Translations under genes and position numbers: made by a program
The notes under the pieces: generated by a model
Database searches by the model: none
What the model was told of the DNA's origin: nothing
Seen by the model: the letters and a program-made list of their open reading frames with translations, nothing else
Shown: positions 1 through 6,320 of the stretch, piece after piece
Layout: each line of letters opens with the position of its first letter
How positions within the stretch are numbered: the first letter of the stretch is position 1
NCBI GenBank assembly: GCA_028717405.1
Contig: JAQUNY010000078.1
Span: 1-7,270, forward strand
Source: Eubacteriales bacterium
GTDB taxonomy: Bacteria; Bacillota; Clostridia; JAQUNY01
Length of the DNA: 7,270 nt
Reading direction: 5' to 3'

Positions 1-1828
1 CACATGCAGGTGCCTCAGTCATAGGGCAGGATGCATTTTGCACCTTCGGGAAAGCAATCACATCTCTTATACTTGAAGCCCCTGCCATAAGCATGATTAT
101 CCTGTCCAGTCCGAAAGCGATCCCTCCGTGAGGCGGTGTTCCATACCTGAAGGCCTGAAGCAGGAACCCGAATTTTTCAGCTGTTTCTTTATCAGACATT
201 CCAAGCAGCGTAAATATCTTTTCCTGAAGTACCCTGTCATGTATCCTGATGCTCCCACCGCCTATTTCATTGCCGTTGAGTATAATATCATATGCCTTCG
301 CTCTGACTTTACCCGGATCGGAATCCAGTAAACCTGTGTCTTCATCCATCGGGGCAGTGAATGGATGATGCTTGGGATCCCATCTGTTTTCTTCGTCATT
401 GTACTCAAACATCGGGAATTCTGTTACCCAGAGAAATGAATATGTGCCGGGAGAAATCATTCCCATTCTTGCGGCGACCTCATTCCTCAGCTGCCCGAGG
501 ACATCATATACGATTTTGTTTTTATCTGCCGCAATAAGTATAAGGTCACCCTGCTGTGAACCGGCTCTTGATGCAATAGCCCTGATTTCTGTTTCAGCAA
601 GGAATTTCATGGCGGAGGATCTTATGCCTCCGTCCCCGTCAAAACTGATCCAGGTGAGTCCCTTTGCCTTGTAAGTCCTGGCATATTCGGTCAGCGAGTC
701 GATATCCTTCCTTTTAAAGAAAGAAGCTCCTCCGTTGATATTAATACATTTTATACTGCCTCCGGACTCCGCTGCCTCTGAAAAAACCCTGAAGGCAGTG
801 CCGGCGGCTATATCTGTTATGTCGGCAAGTTCCATCCCGAACCTTGTGTCAGGCTTATCTGAACCATATCTTTGCATTGCCTCGGAATATTTCATCTTTA
901 TGAAAGGGGCGGTAAATTCCAGGCCCAGGATTTCTGAAAATACCTTCCTGATCATTTTTTCATTTATTTCCATTACATCCGATGGCTCAACAAAAGACAT
1001 TTCCACATCTATCTGTGTGAATTCGGGCTGCCTGTCAACCCGCAGATCTTCGTCCCTGAAGCATTTCGCTATCTGATAATACCTGTCGATACCTGAAACC
1101 ATCAGGAGCTGTTTGAATAGTTGCGGAGATTGTGGCAAGGCGTAGAAAGCGCCTTTACGGATCCTGCTGGGGACAAGGTAATCCCTTGCTCCTTCAGGCG
1201 TGCTCCTGGTCAGTACAGGCGTCTCCACATCGATAAATCCTGCATCATTATAAAATTCTCTTACTGATCTGACGACCCGGTGCCGCAGCAAAAGATTTTT
1301 CTGCATATCAGGCCTTCTTAGGTCCAGGTATCTGTATTTGAGCCTGAGGAGTTCGCCGGCATCAAGATCTTCTACAATATATATGGGCGGAGTGTCGGCG
1401 CAGCTTAGGATCTTCAGCTCCGAAGCCTCAACTTCGATACTTCCGGTAGGCATGTCTTTGTTGACAGCACCTTCTCCCCTGTGCCTGACTGTTCCTCTTA
1501 CAGCGACAACATACTCTCCTCTGAGGAGAGATGCTTTCTCATAGAGCTCCGGATCATTTTCCTCCCTGAAAACTGTTTGAAGAAGCCCGGTTCTGTCCCT
1601 GATAACGGCAAATATCATACTGCCGAGATTTCTGGCCTTGTTGACCCATCCCATTATCAGAACTTCATTATCTATATCAGCTTCGCTGACCTCGGCACAC
1701 ATCATGGTCCTTTTGATACCATTCAGCGTCTCACCTGCCGGAAGCTTTTTATTTAAAATGTTTCCGCTGTTGCCGTCCATATCGCAGCAGCTGTTTCCAC
1801 ATGTATCCCCTTTTGCCGTTTCAGTCAT
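1..1828 (-). CDS. aspS: Aspartyl-tRNA synthetase (AspRS), C-terminus cut off by the window edge
   Basis: Cytoplasmic class II synthetase that attaches aspartate to tRNA-Asp. My translation gives 609 codons with no stop up to the window edge. Seen: an OB-fold anticodon domain (about residues 54-140) with GWVNKARNLG; motif 1 region about 185-210; TPEGARDYLVPS (210-221); LPQSPQLFKQLLM (231-243); motif 2 FRDEDLRVDRQPEFTQID (257-274); the bacterial GAD insertion (about 310-450, with NINGGAS); GGGSIRIHD (523-531); motif 3 around GLDR (573-576). The sequence stops after IAFPK…CPMTEAP, and bacterial AspRS normally continues about 15-30 residues, so only the tail is missing. The ATG at 1828 follows GGAGG by 6 nt and overlaps the hisS stop by 8 nt, implying coupled translation. 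About 38 extra residues precede the usual N-terminal start (KRT..C), with Cys at 10, 14 and 15. The anticodon-loop motif reads RNLG rather than the common RDLG; Leu at this site fits a discriminating enzyme, but this is not proof. Confidence 0.97.
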   Translation of the reverse strand, partial: MTETAKGDTCGNSCCDMDGNSGNILNKKLPAGETLNGIKRTMMCAEVSEADIDNEVLIMGWVNKARNLGSMIFAVIRDRTGLLQTVFREENDPELYEKASLLRGEYVVAVRGTVRHRGEGAVNKDMPTGSIEVEASELKILSCADTPPIYIVEDLDAGELLRLKYRYLDLRRPDMQKNLLLRHRVVRSVREFYNDAGFIDVETPVLTRSTPEGARDYLVPSRIRKGAFYALPQSPQLFKQLLMVSGIDRYYQIAKCFRDEDLRVDRQPEFTQIDVEMSFVEPSDVMEINEKMIRKVFSEILGLEFTAPFIKMKYSEAMQRYGSDKPDTRFGMELADITDIAAGTAFRVFSEAAESGGSIKCININGGASFFKRKDIDSLTEYARTYKAKGLTWISFDGDGGIRSSAMKFLAETEIRAIASRAGSQQGDLILIAADKNKIVYDVLGQLRNEVAARMGMISPGTYSFLWVTEFPMFEYNDEENRWDPKHHPFTAPMDEDTGLLDSDPGKVRAKAYDIILNGNEIGGGSIRIHDRVLQEKIFTLLGMSDKETAEKFGFLLQAFRYGTPPHGGIAFGLDRIIMLMAGASSIRDVIAFPKVQNASCPMTEAPAC

Positions 1829-3098
1829 TTCTTTCCTCCCGAATGATTTCTGCAATCTTATCTGCGCTTATTTGTATACTCATGGTTATCCCTGTTTTCA
1901 TATCCTTTATTTCTCCGGAACCTGAATCCATCTCGCTGCTTCCTATGACAATGGTGTAAGCAGCCCCGATCTTATCCGCATATTTCATCTGAGCTTTCAG
2001 GCTTCTCCCCATCAAATCTGTTTCAGCTGATATCCCCGCCTTTCTCAGTTCACAGGCCAGCTTACACGCAGCGGCATCCGCTTCCCTTCCCGTAACAGCG
2101 ATGTAAACAGCCGGCCCCTGTGGTTCCTCACCGGGAGGAGGGCATCCGCAGCTGTCCATTTCCAAAAACAGCCTTTCCATACCAAGGCCGAATCCGATCC
2201 CCGGCGTCGAAGGCCCTCCGCATTCAGCCACAAGGCCGTCATATCTCCCGCCTCCGCAGACTGTTCCCTGCGCTCCGACATTATCAGAAACAAATTCAAA
2301 TACCGTTCTGGTGTAATAATCCTGTCCTCTTACAATATTCCTGTCGAGTGTGTATACGATACCCATATTTTCCAGTCCGGCTTTCAGCCCTTCGAAATGC
2401 ACGGCACATTCCCGGCAAAGATAGTCTGTTACAGAAGGAGCTCCTTTTACAATATTACTGCAGGTTTCAGATTTACAGTCCATGATTCGCATCGGATTAA
2501 TATTGTATCTTGTTTTACAGGCATCGCACAGATCGTCATATAAAGGTTCCAGATATTTAATGAATGTTTCCCTGAATACCGGCCTGCATTTTGGGCATCC
2601 TATACTGTTGATACGCAGCTTAACTCCCTTTATTTTCAGGCGGTCGAAAAGCATTGAAAGCAGGCATATCACTTCAACATCAGCTCCGGGCCCTTCCGGT
2701 CCGAAAACTTCAACACCAAACTGATGGTGTTCTCTCAGTCTTCCCTTTTGCATTTTTTCATATCTGTATATAGTCATGAAATAATATAGCTTAACAGGAT
2801 GCGGCAGCGAAGCCATGCCGTTTTCCACATAGCTTCTGACTACTCCCGCAGTTCCTTCCGGGCGCAAAGTAATACTTCTGTCTCCCTTATCTGTGAAAGT
2901 ATACATTTCCTTGCGCACTATATCGGTTGAATCGCCTACGCCCCTCTGAAAAAGCTCAGTATGCTCAAAGACCGGCGTCCTTATTTCTCTGTAGCCAAAT
3001 TCGGAGCATATGTCAGCTGCTGTTTTTTCTATTGCCTGCCACTTCCATGTTTCTTCCGGCAGTATGTCTTTTGTACCTTTCGGAGCTCTTGTCAGCAT
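1821..3098 (-). CDS. hisS: Histidyl-tRNA synthetase (HisRS)
   Basis: Cytoplasmic class II synthetase that charges tRNA-His; 425 aa, the usual bacterial length. Seen in order: N-terminal APKGTKDILPEE (5-16); TLRPEGTAGVVRSY (77-90); motif 2 YRYEKMQKGRLREHHQFGVE (111-130); the HisA signature RNIVRGQDYYTRTVFEF (253-269); HisB GGGRYDGLV (282-290); motif 3 GIGFGLGMERL (300-310); C-terminal anticodon-binding domain from about 330. The insertion between motif 2 and HisA carries four cysteine pairs: C168/C171, C191/C194, C208/C213 and C228/C231, a probable zinc-binding unit. The ATG is preceded by GGGAGG with a 4-nt spacer. The gene is 56 bp downstream of the HD gene and overlaps aspS by 8 nt. A strong promoter lies just upstream. 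No T-box leader fits in the gap, although hisS–aspS of Bacillus subtilis has one. Confidence 0.98.
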   Translation of the reverse strand: MLTRAPKGTKDILPEETWKWQAIEKTAADICSEFGYREIRTPVFEHTELFQRGVGDSTDIVRKEMYTFTDKGDRSITLRPEGTAGVVRSYVENGMASLPHPVKLYYFMTIYRYEKMQKGRLREHHQFGVEVFGPEGPGADVEVICLLSMLFDRLKIKGVKLRINSIGCPKCRPVFRETFIKYLEPLYDDLCDACKTRYNINPMRIMDCKSETCSNIVKGAPSVTDYLCRECAVHFEGLKAGLENMGIVYTLDRNIVRGQDYYTRTVFEFVSDNVGAQGTVCGGGRYDGLVAECGGPSTPGIGFGLGMERLFLEMDSCGCPPPGEEPQGPAVYIAVTGREADAAACKLACELRKAGISAETDLMGRSLKAQMKYADKIGAAYTIVIGSSEMDSGSGEIKDMKTGITMSIQISADKIAEIIREERND

Positions 3099-3107
3099 TT
3101 TTCCTCC
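3099..3107 (-). promoter_or_regulatory. hisS ribosome binding site
   Basis: GGAGG at 3103-3107 (within CCCGGGAGG) lies 4 nt before the ATG at 3098 and fixes the hisS start. No other in-frame start nearby has a comparable site. Confidence 0.8.
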
Positions 3108-3151
3108 CGGGTGCGCCGCAAAAACCGGCTGCCCTCAAATCGTTCTTATTA

Positions 3152-3180
3152 ATTCTAATTTTTATGCATTTTCTTGTCAA
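3152..3180 (-). promoter_or_regulatory. Sigma-A type promoter for hisS–aspS
   Basis: On the minus strand a perfect -35 TTGACA (3175-3180) is followed after exactly 17 bp by a -10 TAGAAT (3152-3157, 5 of 6 consensus). Transcription should start near 3144-3145, leaving an untranslated leader of about 46 nt before the hisS ATG. The whole -35 and spacer lie in the last codons of the HD gene, and the TAG stop of that gene is the first half of the -10 hexamer. The synthetase pair can thus be expressed separately from murG and the HD gene. Assigned from consensus match and position only. Confidence 0.8.
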
Positions 3181-3865
3181 TTGGTTCAGCTTTCAGATAT
3201 CCCTTTGAGACAGACATGCTGATTATGCTGTCGGCAAATTCCCACAACTTTAATGATACCGATCTCAATTGGCTTATCCTGACTCTTACCTCTCCGGCAT
3301 AAACTCCGTGCAGCTTCCATGATTTACCATCTGTCAGATAATTGTGAATAAGCGGCTGAAGTTTGTCCAGCGCTGCCGCATAAGCAGATTCAATTGTTTT
3401 CATTTCTTCAAACTCATGCCACAGATTAAGAAACTCTTCTGCCTGTGCGTCGGGAAGGATCCCGAAAAGCCTTTTTGCCGCTGCTTCTTCCCTTTCCTTT
3501 TTATCTGCCGACGCTGCCTTGTCATAGCAATATGTGTCGCCCGCAAATATTTCGACCATATCATGTATAAGGGCCATCTTAATAGTCTTCAACAAGTCCG
3601 GAGCTTCTCCGTCCAAATATCTGATGAGCAGGGGCGCCATAACAGATATATGCCAGGAATGCTCAGCGTCATTTTCATACCTGGTGCCATCAAGAATCAA
3701 TGTCTGCCTTGAAATTGTCTTAAGCTTGTCTATTTCCGCAATGAAATCCATAATTTCAATGAATGCGTCATCAGAGACATTCATGAACACGGGAAGAGAC
3801 TCCAGCATTTTCCGGTATTCTCCGGTTTGACATTTACCTGTATCAACTTCAGTTACTGCAGTCAT
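3155..3865 (-). CDS. HD-domain metal-dependent phosphohydrolase (HDDC2/YfbR-like)
   Basis: A 236-aa soluble protein of the HD superfamily, closest in pattern to the HD_3 type that includes the HDDC2/YfbR 5'-deoxynucleotidases. Seen: ENDAEHSWH (64-72) giving the first metal-ligand His69; MALIHDMVEIFAGDT (97-111) with the HD pair H101-D102 and conserved E105; AALDKLQPLIHNY (164-176) with the last ligand D167. No signal peptide or membrane segment is evident. Known relatives hydrolyse deoxynucleoside monophosphates; the substrate here cannot be read from sequence. The ATG at 3865 overlaps the murG TGA (ATGA, 4 nt), indicating translational coupling; its own Shine-Dalgarno (AGGA) is weak. Met20, preceded by GGAG, is an alternative start, since the first 19 residues look unlike a conserved part of the family. 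The stop codon overlaps the hisS promoter. Confidence 0.88.
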   Translation of the reverse strand: MTAVTEVDTGKCQTGEYRKMLESLPVFMNVSDDAFIEIMDFIAEIDKLKTISRQTLILDGTRYENDAEHSWHISVMAPLLIRYLDGEAPDLLKTIKMALIHDMVEIFAGDTYCYDKAASADKKEREEAAAKRLFGILPDAQAEEFLNLWHEFEEMKTIESAYAAALDKLQPLIHNYLTDGKSWKLHGVYAGEVRVRISQLRSVSLKLWEFADSIISMSVSKGYLKAEPIDKKMHKN

Positions 3866-4959
3866 GCTGTCCTGCCTTTCCGTTTTAACCTCCTGCCTCC
3901 GGCAGCCGTATCCTGTATTACGCCGGCAATCATGGCGGCAGGATCATTATTTTTAAAAGACGCCAGCCTGAGCCTGTAGTTTTCGGCTTCTTTTGCCATT
4001 TCAGAAACTGTACTCAAAAGCATTTCAGGATCGAGCTTTTCTTCCTCTAAGAGTATTGAATACCCCTTTGATTCAAAGGATTTTGCATTAAGTATCTGAT
4101 CTCCTCTTCCGATTCCTTTGGGCAGGGGTATCAATATAGATGGTTTTCCTGCCGCGGCGAATTCACAGATGGATGTCGCTCCGGCTCTGGCAATAAAGAA
4201 TGAAGTGGCGGCAAAAATATCTCCCAGCCCCTCTCCGATAAACTCGAATTGTCTGTAATCCCGCATCCCTTCAAGCTCCGCTGCGATATTCCCCCTCCCG
4301 CAGATATGGCAGATATTGAATCCGGGTGTCAGGCCGTACAGAGCTCCACGCAGGGCTTTGTTTATGGCCGCCGAGCCCTGGCTCCCCCCCATTACTGTTA
4401 TCATGGCTTTGTTTTCGGTGAACCCGCAGGCTTTGAGCCCTCGGCCTGCGTCTCCTGTTAATATTTCCTTTCTGACAGGAAGTCCTGTGTGAACTGCTTT
4501 CTCTTTGTTCAGATATGCAGCTGTTTCTTCAAAGGTATAGCATATTTTTGCAGCAAAGGGAATCGAAAGCCTGTTTGCCAGTCCGGGAGAATAATCGGAT
4601 TCATGTATCACAGAGGGTATCCCGAATATTCGGGATGCCCAGACAACAGGGCACGATACAAAACCTCCCTTGCTGAAAACAACATCAGGGTTGATTTTTT
4701 TCATTATTTTTACCGAATCTGATATCCCGAGAAGTATCCGGAATATATCGGTAAAATTTTTCAAATCAAAATACCTGCGCAGTTTTCCGGAACGTATTGG
4801 AAGAAAGCTCAAGCCTTGCTCTGCGGCTATTGTCTCTTCAATGTTGCCCGCCGTTCCGGCATAATATACTTCAGCTCCGGCGTCAGTCAGTCTGTCGATC
4901 ACAGGCAGATTAGGTATTACATGCCCGCCTGTGCCTCCTCCGGTTATTACTACCTTCAA
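3862..4959 (-). CDS. murG: MurG: UDP-GlcNAc–lipid I N-acetylglucosaminyltransferase
   Basis: Adds GlcNAc from UDP-GlcNAc to lipid I to make lipid II, the last cytoplasmic step of peptidoglycan precursor synthesis, at the inner face of the membrane. It is 365 aa, normal for the GT28 family. Seen: N-terminal GGGTGGHVIPNL (7-18), the first glycine-rich loop; FSKGGFVSCPVV (95-106); HESDYSPGLANR (119-130); second glycine-rich loop GGSQGSAAIN (191-200); donor-binding RAGATSICEFAAAGKPS (258-274), where E266 matches the ribose-binding Glu; DQILNA (287-292). The start is TTG, supported by AAGGAGG 7 nt upstream and by the immediate MKVVITGGGTGG; no in-frame ATG precedes it. The C-terminus ends in a basic tail. 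The gene overlaps the HD gene by ATGA and lies about 115 bp after rnpB. It is not in a mur/fts cluster in this window. Confidence 0.97.
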   Translation of the reverse strand: MKVVITGGGTGGHVIPNLPVIDRLTDAGAEVYYAGTAGNIEETIAAEQGLSFLPIRSGKLRRYFDLKNFTDIFRILLGISDSVKIMKKINPDVVFSKGGFVSCPVVWASRIFGIPSVIHESDYSPGLANRLSIPFAAKICYTFEETAAYLNKEKAVHTGLPVRKEILTGDAGRGLKACGFTENKAMITVMGGSQGSAAINKALRGALYGLTPGFNICHICGRGNIAAELEGMRDYRQFEFIGEGLGDIFAATSFFIARAGATSICEFAAAGKPSILIPLPKGIGRGDQILNAKSFESKGYSILLEEEKLDPEMLLSTVSEMAKEAENYRLRLASFKNNDPAAMIAGVIQDTAAGGRRLKRKGRTA

Positions 4960-4973
4960 AAATGTCCCTCCTT
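4960..4973 (-). promoter_or_regulatory. Ribosome binding site that decides the TTG start of murG
   Basis: AAGGAGG at 4967-4973 lies 7 nt before a TTG at 4957-4959. With no ATG or GTG suitably placed, and the conserved MurG N-terminus starting at once after this codon, TTG is the initiator. Confidence 0.85.
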
Positions 4974-5004
4974 ACCACGCCCTGATGGCAGGATAAAAAT
5001 TTCA

Positions 5005-5041
5005 GCCATATTAATTCTAACAGAAAAACGGCCGATATGGC
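5005..5041. repeat. 7-bp inverted repeat flanking the murG -10
   Basis: GCCATAT at 5005-5011 and ATATGGC at 5035-5041 are perfect inverted copies with 23 bp between them, centres 30 bp apart. They bracket the candidate -10. An operator or a coincidence are both possible. Confidence 0.35.
5014..5022 (-). promoter_or_regulatory. Candidate extended -10 promoter for murG
   Basis: The minus strand reads TGTTAGAAT: a -10 TAGAAT (5014-5019) with an upstream TG at the extended -10 position. I find no good -35 at 16-19 bp. A start near 5007 would give a leader of about 48 nt. Read-through from rnpB is the alternative source of murG mRNA. Confidence 0.4.
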
Positions 5042-5063
5042 GAATATACAAAGTGGTTAAGAC

Positions 5064-5093
5064 AATAAAAGAAGGATCATACACATGAGCAAG
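5064..5093 (-). terminator. Candidate rnpB terminator formed by the 3' strand of an extended P1 stem plus a U-rich tract
   Basis: The segment 5074-5093 can pair with 5482-5502 at the 5' end of the same transcript: 20 pairs, of which two are G·U, with one bulged A at 5496/5497. Directly after the stem the minus strand reads TTCTTTTATT (5064-5073). No separate local hairpin is present between rnpB and murG, so this long-range stem plus U-rich run is the only terminator-like structure. Functional termination is inferred. Confidence 0.45.
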
Positions 5094-5491
5094 TCTGTAA
5101 GCCGGGTTCTGTATTAGACAACCATCTATCTGGACATATCATCTCTGATAAGTTCATGCCACCTTTTCGGAACTGGCGGGCCGCTTCATCGTCCCATTCA
5201 GGTGTTGCTCCGGACGGGGTTTACATAGACCGGCAAGTCGCCATGCCGCTGGTGGGCTCTTACCCCACCTTTCCACCCTTGCCTGTTTCCCGGTATACTG
5301 CTGTATACTGTTTTTCAGGCGGTATATCTCTGTTGCACTTTCCTTGAAGTCGCCTTCACCGGGAGTTACCCGGCGCCCTGCCCTGCGGAGCCCGGACTTT
5401 CCTCATGTCCCATTCGCGCCCTCTTCACAGCCGGAACCTTGCGGCCCGGAGTTCCAAAGGCTGAAACACGCGATTGTCTGGCTTACTCATG
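5084..5491 (-). ncRNA. rnpB: RNase P RNA, bacterial type A
   Basis: Catalytic RNA of RNase P, which removes the 5' leaders of tRNA precursors. Seen on the minus strand, 5' to 3': GAGTAAGCCAGACAATCGC at the 5' end; the highly conserved GAGGAAAGTCCGGGCTCC (5387-5404), whose P4 half pairs with ACAGAACCCGGCTTA (5098-5112) near the 3' end; GGGCAGGGCGCCGGGTAAC; AGTGCAACAGAGA…ACCGCC; GGTAAGAGCCCACC (5251-5264); GTAAACCCC; GGAGCAACACC. This order is that of type A molecules such as the E. coli one, not Bacillus type B. P1 pairs GAGTAAG with CTTGCTC and extends well outward. P12 ends in a small hairpin built from two GTATAC copies (5293-5298, 5303-5308). The end coordinates are approximate because mature ends depend on how much of P1 is kept. 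The P15 loop appears to lack the usual GGU. Confidence 0.96.
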
Positions 5492-5508
5492 TATATTGAT
5501 CCATCAGG

Positions 5509-5538
5509 ATTATATCACAGGGTCACAGCTTATGAAAA
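5509..5538 (-). promoter_or_regulatory. rnpB promoter with extended -10
   Basis: A perfect -10 TATAAT (5509-5514), preceded by TGA (extended -10, TGATATAAT), has a -35-like TTTTCA (5533-5538, 4 of 6) at 18 bp. The start is expected near 5500-5502, a few bases before the P1 stem. The -35 lies in the last codons of the Nif3-family gene and the -10 just after its stop codon. Confidence 0.8.
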
Positions 5539-6320
5539 GGGCTGGATCCTGTTCGTGAAAACGTGATTTCCAGGTCAGTGAATTTTTCTCCGACTGTTTT
5601 TGACAACATTGCCATGGCCGGTATTTCAGAACAGTAATGGCCTGCGTCAATCGCGCATGCACCATGCGCAAGGATTTCGAGCGCATGATGGTATTTTATA
5701 TCGCCGCTGATAATCAAATCTGATGAAGCACGGTGTGCGGCTTCGAGGCATGCCTTGTCATAGCTGCCGCACATGATTGTTATGTTAGTCACCTTTTCCG
5801 GTACGTTTCCTATGATCCTTAAATCATCAGATCCCAAAATTGCTTTCAAATTGCCGGCGAAACTTCTGAAAAGAGCAGGCATATAGCAACGGCAGCTGAC
5901 CAAAGGCAGTCTGATATCTCCTTTGATATACTCATACGCCGATTGAGGGGAACCGAGTCCAAGCATATCTGCAAGGATTGCATTAGGGCCGTAAGAAGAG
6001 TAATCAAGATTTGTATGGGCTGCAAAAACCGTCATATTTCTTTTTATAATTTTTGTAATAAGCCTGCCCTCCGGCGTGTCTTCATCTATATTACCGATAT
6101 TCGGGAAAATAAGCGGATGATGTGTTATCACAAGGCCGGCGTCGCTGTCGCAGGCCTCATTGAAAACATCCTCAGTCAAATCAAGGCAGAACAGGACTTT
6201 GCCTGTCCTTTTCTGACGCGAACCGGTCATAAGACCTGTATTATCCCATTTATCAGCAAGAGCTGCCGGAGCAAGTCCCTCTAAAAAATCCAGTATTTCT
6301 GAAATCATAATACTTTTCAT
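5523..6320 (-). CDS. Nif3-like dinuclear metal centre protein (YqfO/YbgI family)
   Basis: A 265-aa soluble protein of the Nif3/DUF34 family, whose members form toroidal hexamers with a two-metal site; biochemical function is unsettled, and a GTP cyclohydrolase I type 2 label is often copied without proof. Seen: ADKWDNTGLMTG (22-33); LVITHHPLIF (63-72) with metal ligands H67 and H68; AAHTNLDYSSYGPN (100-113) with D106; SGDIKYHHALE (205-215); DAGHYCSEIP (225-234) with ligands H228 and E232. These match the YbgI ligand set (H63, H64, D101, H215, E219). It has the short E. coli-like length and lacks the PII-like insertion that makes B. subtilis YqfO about 370 aa. The ATG overlaps the trmK TGA by 4 nt; a GGAAGG about 12 nt upstream is a weak site, so coupling to trmK is likely. 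The same gene pair occurs in Bacillus (yqfN–yqfO). Confidence 0.95.
   Translation of the reverse strand: MKSIMISEILDFLEGLAPAALADKWDNTGLMTGSRQKRTGKVLFCLDLTEDVFNEACDSDAGLVITHHPLIFPNIGNIDEDTPEGRLITKIIKRNMTVFAAHTNLDYSSYGPNAILADMLGLGSPQSAYEYIKGDIRLPLVSCRCYMPALFRSFAGNLKAILGSDDLRIIGNVPEKVTNITIMCGSYDKACLEAAHRASSDLIISGDIKYHHALEILAHGACAIDAGHYCSEIPAMAMLSKTVGEKFTDLEITFSRTGSSPFHKL

Noticed and set aside
735..1076. Plus-strand open frames of 60-122 codons throughout the window, for example at 735-1076, 2120-2485 and 3344-3712
   Set aside because: Each lies antisense to a well-supported minus-strand gene, has no recognisable domain and is explained as a shadow of the coding strand.
2045..2299. Second minus-strand frame of 84 codons inside hisS
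   Set aside because: It is out of frame within the conserved HisRS catalytic core, with no motif of its own.
3109..3134. GC-rich hairpin in the hisS leader (GCCG/CGGC with a T-rich loop, outer GGG/CCC)
   Set aside because: The T run is in the loop and no U tract follows, so it is not an intrinsic terminator; the stem is interrupted and too small for a known riboswitch or T-box.
5293..5308. Direct repeat of CAGTATAC, considered as a mobile element or attachment-site trace
   Set aside because: It forms the end of the P12 helix of RNase P RNA and needs no other explanation.
5156..5347. A 63-codon plus-strand open frame between murG and the Nif3 gene
   Set aside because: It lies entirely antisense to RNase P RNA, whose conserved sequence explains the composition.
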